Of a DNA stretch of 64,000 nt, positions 14,201-26,200 are shown one piece after another (position 1 is the first letter of the stretch; every line of letters starts with the position of its first letter). The DNA lies in NCBI GenBank assembly GCA_034670405.1, contig JAXDDX010000016.1:888501-952500 (forward strand), read 5' to 3'. A program made the translations under genes and the position numbers. This DNA is from Hoplostethus atlanticus (Eukaryota > Chordata > Actinopteri > Trachichthyiformes > Trachichthyidae). A model generated the notes under the pieces. That model worked only from the letters and a program-made list of their open reading frames with translations. It did no database searches and was not told where the DNA came from.

Positions 14201-17200
14201 ATGAGGTCTTGGTAGGGACCGGTGAGTCAGAGGCAGACACATGCCTGGCCAGGCTGTTTGTACTGTCTGAATTCTGCAACTATATAGAACGACAGTCGCC
14301 ATGACAAGTAGTGAGAATAGGAAAACAGCAGTGGGTGTAGGCAATAGTTGCAGCACATCATTTTCTAGTGTCCACTTCTGAACTGAACTGACTTTAATGC
14401 TGAAGCACCATCCAGACTAAAATCACCCACTAATTACCCACACAGTCACACCCACATATCATACACAAATGAGATAGTGCAGGACAGAGTCATGTCACAG
14501 AGTCAGATGTAAGCAGGGACAACACTCTCAAGCAAAGCATAAGAGACAAAGGGAATACATGTGAAGATGAGAGAAAGAGAGATGTGCTCACCTGGCAGTC
14601 CTAAAGCGTTGACATAGTTTCTCCACCAGAGACTCTGTCTGCCTTTCTTTGGTGATGTAGGAGAACAGCTGCCTGAAAAACACAAATAAGACATCTACAC
14701 ACAACTCTCAAATTGCAAAGCAGTCAATTTTCCTAGTTCTTAACCAAAGTCACAATTTGTCCCAAGCTAGCCAAGTCCTCTGCAGGATGGATAAATCCTT
14801 TGTGGACAGAGACAGCAGTAGACAAACATACACACATGCAACTCACTTCATGATGGTATTGAAGTGTTCTGCACTCATGCCTCTCTCTGGATCTGACAGT
14901 CGACTGATGATGTCTGGGAGCAGGTTGTAGATTGCATTGTCCTGAAGAGTGACACACCATTCATAAAGAAAGACAGAATGAAAAACCACTTCCTAGGTAT
15001 TGGGTGTCCCTCTGCAGAGACATTATGTTCAGTGTCAAGGTGTGTGTACCTTAGTAGCCAGTTCATTGAAGAAGTTGAGAGCCAGGCTGGCTATGTGTGG
15101 TTGGGGGTCAATTAGCAGCACAGCCACTTCGCTGACCTGACCTTTAACCTTCAGCACATCCTTCAGCACCAATTGAGTAAGCACTGTAACCGCTGTCTGC
15201 CTCACTGATGGAACCTCGTCACTCAGCCTAGGAGAGAAGACGATGGTAAATTACGGGTGGCTACAAATTTTGGAAGACTTAGTTTACATTTTATGCCACC
15301 TGTTCATTTGTTATTATTCCGTCCTAAACCATCAACATTTCTGTTACTGAAATGAAACAGCTGCCACTGCCTCAACTGGAACACAATGGAATTGGACAGG
15401 GTGTGCTAAGACCAGCTGATGGCATTTTGAGACCAATTTAGAGATTTACACAAGCCCAAAACCACAGTATGAGAGAAACTCATTAACTGTTTATGTCGTA
15501 GAGCAGGACTCTTGGCAGGGGATCAGACACTTGGCTGCGGCCTGCACTTTATCTAAAACCATGGCTATATACTTCCACATACTGCATAATGCAGAGGCTT
15601 ACAACTACAATGAACAGGGCAATTAATTCTTAATGCGCTTATCAGGAGGCTCCAGGGTAGCAGGTTTGAGAAGAATGAACATGGTGGAGGTGTTCGCGTG
15701 TGGGAGACAATTAGAGACCATTATGAAATGCTTATCAGGTAGAAAACACTAGAAGGGTAATGACATACTATAAAAGAAAAGAATGTTTTAAACATCTGAA
15801 ACACCTCAATGTGAGAATAATCAACCATTATAATTAAAACACTTCTTAAAACAACGGAAAATAACTTATTTTTTATTCAACTTCATAAGTGGGCTGTATG
15901 GTGCCAATGTAACTGTGCAGGAGAAATAAACAGAAATTATTAACCATTCAATTCCCTACCTACAGTGAAGCCTTGTAGAACCTTTGACTTCACCCGAAAA
16001 TTATCCCTTTCTGCCCACTCAACCACCTGTATAATTACAACACACTACTCACTGGTTCTACTCACAATCCATAACATACTAGTAATTAAGCTGTTCTAGG
16101 TCTAAAACGGCCCCTGTTTGAGGCGGTCTAAGACTCCACCCCAGTTCAGGTTCAGGTTCAGCCACGATGAGCTGGCTGGCTTCCATGGTAACCACTGCAG
16201 AGGTCAGAATACAAGAGTGATATCAGAGTTTGCCAATACAGATCATCTCAAAGTTTGTTCCCCATTAAAAAGTCCTAATGGAAAGAGAACTTTTCCCATC
16301 ATGTGCTTCAGTGGAGCATTGTGACAGCAGCAACACTTCAGTGGAAGGAACAACATACTGAGACAGGTGGTAGGATCATGGATGAGGATGGTTGAAGTGT
16401 ACACGCACAGGGGAATGTTTGCTGAAATGAAACATTATTTACAATACACCCACTCAGCTGGGCCATCAGGCATAGCATGTTCCTTTAATCTTGGAAAAAA
16501 AACAAAGCTTTGCATATTATGGTAATGTAAACAGTGTATCTAATTGGAGTTAAGTGTCTTAGCCAGTCAGTTAGTTAGTGTTGCAATATATCAATCTCTG
16601 ACACCAGATATTACTATGCTTGAGAGGAAACAGCTACTTCACAGAAGTATTATTAGCCATGTGGTCACTAGTTATTGCCCAGCCATTGACTAACATGAAC
16701 AAAGTCCTTGTCTTGTCTGTGTTTGGGTGGGGGAAAATGTGCCTAAGTAGCTGATGTGACAAACTCTCTTCATATGCTAGGATGATCATGTTGAATGTGT
16801 GTCACTATGCAATACCTGGCATAGAGGTGCTGCGTCCAGGGCTCCAAGATGTTGGGGAAGCGGACGGTGAGGTCTCCAAGGGCTATGATGGCATTGGCCC
16901 TGACTATAGGTAGAGTAGAGCGCTCCAGCACAGTGAACAGCAAACGGATATGCTCTTCACACACAGACGGGCTGACATAGAGGATAGAAAGAACACAGTA
17001 ATAGACGTTACACCAATAAGTCAGGCCAGGCTGTATTAAGGGAGACTGCAAAATTAAGAGGCAATTATAGTGGACAATTAGGACCGTACCACTGAATAGG
17101 TAGGATGGGCCACCCCACCTAGGTGAACTGCCAGCCTTTATATGTGGGTTTACGAAGGGGAAAATGCTAATATGCATTATAAGAGAACAGAGAGTCTTTA

Positions 17201-20200
17201 CCTAATCATCATGTACTGAGAGAGTGCCAGACAGGCAGCAGTGGTGAGCTGTGGGTGGGAATAGCGTCGCGGGGAGCTGCAAACTTTCACCAGCAGGGGC
17301 AGGAACGCACACAGCAGGTTCTCCTCTAAACAGAGAGAGAAAACAGGACAGAGATATTTGAAGACTTTCAGTATTATGTAAAAAGTTCTTGACAATTGAA
17401 TGCAGTGGATGAGAAAGAGTAGTTTTCAGAAAAAGCTGAATGTAAGAGGGGAAGAAGTGAAAAAAAGATTAAGTATTACCAGCCAGTAATTCAGTTTCAC
17501 AGAGCTTTCTGATGAGCTCAGCCTCTGTATCTTCAGCAGAGGCGCCCATCAACCCAAGCTCCTCCTCCACAGCACTCTCATTGGCTGCTTGCTGTAGAGA
17601 TATCATGTTTAAAATCCAAAATTCACTCCCCTTAGCATATCCATGGAGAGCATTTCAGGAGCTTTGTGACTGATGGCACTCTCTACTGGAAAGTTAGTAG
17701 TAGAAGTTTCTAGAAACTAATTAAGGAGACATGAGTCCTCGTATTCAGTGATGGACAAAACAAATCAATCACCTGACTCATCCAAATAAATCTCATTAAG
17801 CCCTCCCACGAGTGAGTCAGTCAATCTGCTTGTCAAAATATTCTTAACCATTAGCATTAATTAAATCATTTACATAACTATCAATTAACCTATAAGGCTT
17901 AACAACCTCTACCACAGATAGAATTTATCTCAAGCAGAAACATATTTGCACAATCGATCCACCTCAGACAGTAACTCTGACTGAACTTAAATGATACCAA
18001 AGGTTCTCAGTATTGAAATGTGGTTTTCTCTATACATATCCTTATAGGAGAATTCACTTTATACTGGTTAACATTCCCTAGTGCACCCCATAACCAGAAA
18101 TGAGCAAAGAGTTTATTATGCCATAACAGATTAAGAAGCGGGACAATGTGCAAATCAAGAGAATGAATAGGAGAAAAATATGATCTGACAGCATGCAGAG
18201 TGATTTTCTGGGGCTAGAGGCTTCTGGTGCAAGACTCTGCTACTGTAGGGTACATGTGCAATCAGACCATTGTCAGTGAGGAAAATGGAGATATGAGGTA
18301 AATATGGGACTTTTGGACCCACTGTGCAATTGGTTTAAATACAAAACATGTGGATTATGCTGCACAAGCTGTTTGGAGAAATTTAAGGGACATTGTATGC
18401 TTTTTTCAAACTGTAAAAATAGTTTGTTGTTGGAGAAGACTGACGACAGGGGCCATCGCTGTTTGGTGTTCCTATGAACTTCAATGGAGTTTCAACTGAT
18501 GACGGGGGTGAGCAGATAGACCAAATTTTCACTTTGGGGTGAACTATTCCTTTAATATAAAAGTCTCCACTACCACATTAAAAATGTTAATAATTTTATA
18601 ATCCGTATCCTAAAGTTAGATTTTCCATTGTACCTTAGCTTTGTTGGAAGGGCCTTTCTCCTTCTCCTCCCTCTCCTCCGTTTCTCCTCTCCTCCTCCGG
18701 AGCTCAGTACTCACGCTGCGCTCCAGGTGGGACACCTGCCAGAAAGCCACGCAGCCACACAGAGCCAGCAGCTGGGCCAGACACACACAGTTCACTACAG
18801 GAGAGAAAGACATGTGATTAAGAGCACACCAATATACAGTCACAAAGAGGAAGCAAGTAGCATGGAAACACAGATCACAATACTCAAAATACACCAAAAC
18901 CAAGTTAGATAATACTCATGACCAGTGAGGTCTCCTTTAGAAAGACAACAGTGGCAATCTCACCTTGTTCACTCTGCTCATCGGAGTCCTGAGATCCACC
19001 CTGCAACTGGCTAGCATCCTTGTTGATTTCCCCACCTTCTGCAATCTGATCTAATAAGATGCGAGCACTGCGCTGGAGGAGGCGGGAGCAGAGCTGGTCA
19101 GGGGATTCGGCCAGGAAATAGAGGAGACGGACAGCCTGTTCCATGAAGCTCTGCCAATGAGGGTCCTCCATCACCACACCTGGAGCAATCAGTGGAAGAA
19201 ACCCAGAGTGAGCCAAAAGTGGTGTCTCCATTTCCCACCAGATATTAGAGAATATACACACACTGCAGAAACTAATTCACAGCAGTGAGTGTAAGCCTCT
19301 GAAAACGAATGTGCACATGTGTCTACATACCGTCAGCAATGGCCTGTGTGAGGCTGGTGAAGAGCTGATGGTCCTGGGGCAGTCTGAATGGAGCACCCTT
19401 TGATTGCTGGTGGGAATAGAGTAGAGATTGATATTGACATTGACATTGTGTATGTGCATTGTATTGTCGGTGTTGTTCTAGGTACCATATCAAATCAAAC
19501 TTTGATATAGCACATTTCGTACATTAAGATGCAATGCACATCAAATAAGTGCACATATTCAAAAAAAGATTTTAAAAATAAATTTAAATTAATAAATAAA
19601 ATAAAAAAGTGTTGTAAACCATCTTTAACAATTATTGGGATTGCAAGTATTTCTATTTCATTATATGTAGTATTTTGTATTGTAATTGCATGCATGCTTT
19701 TGATACTATGGGTCGATTTTCTTCTTTGTAGATTGTAACCACATGCACCTGGTTTTTGGCACCCATAGGTTACTTAGATATGTGATGTAACATCAATTTG
19801 CCACACCCTGATGAAGGCTTTGTGCTGAAACGTTTGAGGCAACTCTACACATTAAATCACTGCAAGGAGTGAATAGTGTGCGACTTTTGTTTTTTCCCCA
19901 TACCCGATTTTAACTCAAGGAAACCACAAACAAAAACAGCTTTTTCATTCCCGCTTTGTATTTTTTAGTACTCAACACCACTCTGCCTAGGGGTGGGCAG
20001 TATAAACGGTATAAACAGTACACTGGTAGAAAAATGCGCCACGGTATGGATTTGGCTATACCGTGTGTACTGGTAGACAATGGATTTTGACTAATACATA
20101 GAGCGCAGCGAGCGTCATTCCTTAGCATTGCCTGATGGACAGCATTCTTAGGCCAATAAAAATACGTAGGTGGGTGTACTCTTCCCCTTCTAATAATAAC

Positions 20201-23200
20201 CAACACAGGGTGTCATTCAAACTGAATATTTACTTGCCAATATGCTGCAGTTTTACAAACAAAGTAAACAAAAACGGACCTTTGCACACAACGTGTCGTA
20301 TTCATAACATCACTAAAACTAGTGACAAACACTGAACAGATTACTTCCTTGCACTTAAAAATAAAAGCACTTCCTGTCGACACTGTCCATAGTAATACTG
20401 AAACATTACCATTACTGTAAATAATGTAAATAGTATGTTTTAACATTTCTTCTATAAAATACTAAACTTCAGTTCAATGTGAAATTTGTCCTATTATACT
20501 AAAGGAATAACACATAAGCTAACTAATAGTTAATTAATAATAACATAACTCCAGGCAATACTTACTATCCCAGAGTATTGTACTCTTTTTAAAGCATGTA
20601 CTATTGAAATTATGAAAATGATTATATACCGTGATATACATAGTTACCATCCAAAATTCGAGCCATTTAGGCCATACCGCCGAGCCCTAACTCTGCCCAC
20701 TCTCTTCTGTTGTGCCTTGTTTAACCAATTGGAGTCTGACCTTGGGGCCATCAGGTAAGGCTTATTGATGTAGTTTACAATGTGTTCTTACCCTGACATG
20801 GTCAGTGATGCTGCAGATGGTGATAACAGTATCTCTGGCCAGGAGGAAGTCTTCAGTCACTTTCTCTCCCAGAGCCACCGAACAAAGAGTGTCCAGATTG
20901 CTGAGGACCACCTCCCTCTCTGCCCTGTTAAAAGGCACATATACATTGATGCACAAGCAATAGGTCTGTTGTAAAAATGTATATTCTTACTAGTGCCCAT
21001 ATGATTCATGCATACTCAAGTAATTTCTGAGCAACTCTGCCCTCCATCTCCATTTATCACCCCAACTACTGTGTGCTGGCCTTGCTAGTCCTAGCCTGCT
21101 GCCCAGATAATGTGTGTGGGTGGCTGGGTTAGGAGAAGCACATAAGATTTAATAGGTTATGAAGGCTGCTGGCTGGATGAAGAGAGGCAGCAGTGTGGGT
21201 GGACTGCAGATAGTCTCTCCCTACCCTCTCTTGCTCACTCTTCCCTACAGCAGTGGCAGTCTTTGAGGTACATTGAGTGATTTAAAGAAATATATTTTCA
21301 GTGAAATGCACTGGCAAGGGGCCTAGAGTTACATGGTCGTGACTTCCATGACAATGACGAGAAGCTGGAGCTGAGCTAATATTCTGAGTAATGAGGATAT
21401 GTTGAATGTCAGACAGCTGAGGCAAAGCCAAAAAGTAAAATATGTGCCATTAAACAAATTCAAATTGACTAAAAGTTTGTTCTGTGCAACTTGGCCCTAA
21501 AATAAGACCAATGTCCCTCAGATTATTTAAGAGCACATGACTGACTTTGACATGTCCCTGCCTTAAACACAGGATGACGAACACGCACATGCACCGTCAC
21601 GGCCCTTCCACTGACTTTCAGTTTTACTGCACAGGGGCTCAAAGTGGGTGGGGCTATGTCACTGTAGGCAGGCCCTTATAGCAGCAAACTTTTACTACAC
21701 TGCCAAGATTACCAGCTTCTTGCTAGTCAAGGCAAGAACCCCCTCATTCAGTAAAATTGCATAAGCTGTTTACTCATCACAGGGCAAAAAGTACATTTTT
21801 ATATGAAGACATTGAAAAGAATGTCATATTAAGAAATCATATTAAGACAAGGGCTTATGTTGCAATGACAGATAACCGTGTATGCATCTTACCGTGCAGC
21901 CATGCCCAGCAGTAGCACTGCAGCTCGCCTGGAGAGGAGAGATGTTTCTCGTTTGCCAGTGAACCTCTCCCACAGGACCTGCATCACGGTCGACTGGAGA
22001 CTGCTGCCACTGCCAAAGAACTCCTGCACCTACAGTCAAGGATAGGGGGTTAGAACCCGAACACGCTTTAGTGCCAAGTATGTACATAATACAAAAGGCA
22101 TACCAAATACATGGATTAAACGTATACGGTATGCCTTATGTCTTAGTCAACTACAGACCCATAACTTTCTCTAATATTCTTTCAGGTGCACATAGGCAGA
22201 CTTGAGAGCAAGAGTACTAAGACAGGTGTAACTTACTATCTCCTCTAGACATTGGATTGTTCCCAGGGATGCATCCACCATCAGCTCAGACAGACTGTCC
22301 ACAAGAGTCTGGGCTTTGACCCTGATTAAAAAGAGGATACAGTCATTGTTAGAGGAGTACAAAAATGCTTGAGATAGTGCCTCAGAGTGGAATAGAGTTG
22401 GCTATTAGAAGCTGGAAGAGTCTTATTGTAGATATGGTGGTAGGAGGGATAACAGAAACACACTGGCAGATTAAATCAAAAACTCCAAGCAGGAAATAAC
22501 CCACTGAAAGATCGTGCCAATTGGGTTTGGGGGGGTAAGGGGGTTATGATGTTCCAAGTTAGGAGTCCTAGAGACTAGTGGGACATTAAAGAAAGATAAA
22601 GAGAACATTAAATTGCTTGGCATAAGGTCACCACCTGTGTTGAGTTGTGGTTCTCAACTGTGTGCCATTGAGGCCCAAGAGTATATAGGCGTTCATTCAA
22701 ACCAAGCAGGTCATTTCACAGATTTCGAAAGTAGTGTATTATTGTAAGTTACATTTTAAATCTCCCACAATCCTCTTCATATGCAAGTGAGTTTGGATAA
22801 AGCACATTGTCGTACAAGTAGTGCTTCTATGCATTTATGTAATGTGCTTTGAGCAATCTTTGCCAGTGGTTGAAGGCAGCTGATTAAATCAATAAAATAA
22901 ATTGATACGTAGCTCTTTAGGTCATCGCAACAAATAGGCCATGGGACCGTACAGGATCATTACTTGTTTTATAAGTCAAGGCTCTTCATACTATCATGTA
23001 TGAGTGTGAAGCATTTTACTCACCTAGTGGTGTCTCCCTGGGGGTTAAGATAGAGGCGTCTGTAGGCCTGCACTACAGCATCTTTAATGGCAGCATCAGT
23101 TGACCAGACCAGAGGCAGCATCTTCCTCACCCCACTCAGAGAGTCGGCGACACTGAATTCACATACAGTCACACAAAACTGCACCGCTTCCTGGACCACT

Positions 23201-26200
23201 AAAAACAGAAAGCTTCTGCTGTAGAATGTTTCACATTACTGGATAAATTCACACAAAATGTTCAAGAGTTTGAATTGGTTTGGCGCTCTACCTGAAGTCG
23301 TTTTCCAGTACAGCATGGTATTTATGATAGAGATGGCCCTCTCCACTTGTAAGGCAAAGGTTTCTGTATCTCTCAGGTACTGCACCAACATCTCCTGCTT
23401 CTTTAGTTCACCATCCTCTCCTTCTTTCTGGGGTGTTGGGGGCAGGTTCTGGGTGAGCTCAGGGGTGTCCTCATCAGAGCCTGAGGGGAAAATAAGGAGT
23501 TATAAGTCATAATGGAGATCTGAAAGACATGGATTGAACCAATTACCCTTTTCCTCCCATTGCACCTTGAGTTAAAAAACAAAACAAACATATGCCAGAA
23601 GATGTTGGATAAACTAATACTATATATTAACCACACACACTTAATAGGGACCAGTAATAAATGAAGCTATCAATTTGGCCAATGCACTGACTATAAAGCA
23701 ACACTGACAGGAAAGATAATGAAAACTGAGTGTACCATTTAGAGGGATGTTCTGTATTTGAGAGGCTGATGTTTTTGGAATATATTATGATACAGAAGGC
23801 ATAGGGTTTGAGAGGTTCTGTCCTCTAAAATGTATCCTCTACTTACAGCATTGTAAAGTCTAGGCTAGGCTGGACTAATCAGCTTTAATGCTGCTACCCG
23901 AAAGATCATCTGAGATGAACTTACTCTAAATTGAAGGTCTTAAATGTATTAAATTATACTTCCATTAAGGCTTGTACTGGAGAGCACTTACAGTGGCCAT
24001 AAAAATGCATCAGGTGAACAGAAAGCAGGCTTTACCTTTGAAAAGCAGAGCCAGTGTGTCCATCAGGGTCTTGGTGGTGAGAGTGGACAGAGAAGAGAAG
24101 AGCTCGGACTCAGGGAAGCAGCTGTGGGCTCTTACACAAAGACGTACAGCATTCCTGTAAAGAAAAAAAAGACCATCACAATTAGTTTAGCTTGAGTTTC
24201 TTATAACACTTTCTTTTCGGGGTACTTGCTAAGTGCTGGGGAAAGAAAATAAACTGCATACAAAGAGCTCACTACACAAGACACAAACTTTGTATTTATT
24301 TAGCATCAGTTAATGGTCCCATAGATGAAAGAAGTTTGACAAGGACAATACTTGTGATTAACATCACCTGTATTTGTTGACACGGAGGAACTGAGCAATC
24401 TGTATTGCGGTGACCCTATCGTCTTCTGCCTCCTTTTCTTCCTCCACTCCACTCTCCTCCTCCTCCTGCTGTTCTTCCTCTGCCTCACTTGTGGGCTCCA
24501 ACTCTGTCCTGACAGTGACAAGCAGCTCAGGCTCCATGGCGGCCCACAGTTCCGATGCGGCAATCACTGCCACTGGCAGAAAGGAAGAGGAACAAACTAA
24601 AATTCAACCAGGATGACTCAGAGCTAGAGAATATTTTCAGGAGGAGTAGCTGACTGAGAAGGGGCTTCAGACGCAATTAGTTAATGGTAGGTCTGAACGG
24701 CAAGTATACTATTCACAGGGTAGGAAGAATGGAAGGCGGCCAAGAGAAACATTTAGTTATATTGGATAATGACTGGCAGGGTTACTTATGATTGGTTACG
24801 GTCCCTGGTTCAGGAGTGTGTGTGTTTGTACATGTGCCACCATGCCTATGCTTGACTTTCCTAGCTAGAGTAGACACCCATGTGGGGGCGGGGGGAGCCC
24901 ACACAAAAACTACTTTTATGACTTAGACCATATTTTAAAAAGAGCCATTTATAAAAGGAATGCAGGTAATACAAAAAAAGGTTCACAATCTTTTCCTTAC
25001 AACTGTATTACACTTGTGGCCCAAATGTAATAAGAGCAAAGTAGGAAACTGTTGCAGGTGAATAATAATGTTGGTGGCACCAGTGGTGCACAGATCTGTG
25101 ATAAGATTTCTGATTGTGGCCCTCAGATTACCAAAGAAGTAGCTCATGGCTCACTGAACAGCAAAGAGAGCTGAGTGAACTCCTTGCCTCCAACACCCTC
25201 TCACACATACATGCACACACACATACACACACTGTCAGCATCTTCCCAGTGATTACTCCACTACGACTTTAGAGGAATAATTTGGGTGATGCAAAATCAC
25301 TGTGGGCGGGCCCTTACAGCAGAGCAGAAAAACTCCTCTACGTTGCCAAGATTACCAGCCAGTCAAGGCAAGAAGAACCCAACTCTCTCATTCAGTGAGC
25401 TCGCATTCGCCTTGGTCTCATCACTGGGCAAAATATGAATTGAGCAGAAGAAAAATAAACAGGGTGGAGAAGACATTTTTGAAGGGTTACAGAGTTTGCG
25501 TTTACCAGGTTGTTTCCCCTCCAGTTTCTCTTTGATCTCTCTGAGTTTCGCAGTCTCCTTCTCCAGGGGTTTCTTCAGATCAGGCACTGCTCAACTGAGA
25601 GACACACAATCACATTTCATTCACATTGTGACGCCTGAAAAAGATGTGCTATTGTATTGTAGCTGGTTTCAGTTACCTTGCAGCTATAGGGGTTGTGTGC
25701 GATGAAGGCTGCCAACAGCTGGATGGCGCTCTTCACCACATTTATAGATTTGTCCATCAGCCGTCCCACAGCAATCTTCATGACCTCGCTGTACTTAAAG
25801 AGCGGCAATGCCTACACACATAGTTAAGAACAGTTAGTTTCTATGACCAGGAGGGACTTAATTCTCATACCTTTTCAGACACATTATAACTCAAGCAAAC
25901 TTACTTTGCTGTTGACAATACGCGCATAGACTTGCAACACACGTGTCCTGACGTGGGAGTGTGTGTCATGCAGATGTTCCTGCAGCGTGTCAAAGAAACG
26001 GTCGCGGTCAGCTTTACCGGACTCGTCCAGCCCATCTCCACACAGGACCCGCACCAGGATGTCTCCCAGCACCTCGCACACGGCAACGCGCATACTGTGG
26101 CTCTGGAAAACAGGGAATACATAGTGTCTTGCATCTAAGCATGTCCTTGTGTGTCAGTAAGCAAATATGTTTTGGTTTCTACAATGATCAGGTAGCCCAC

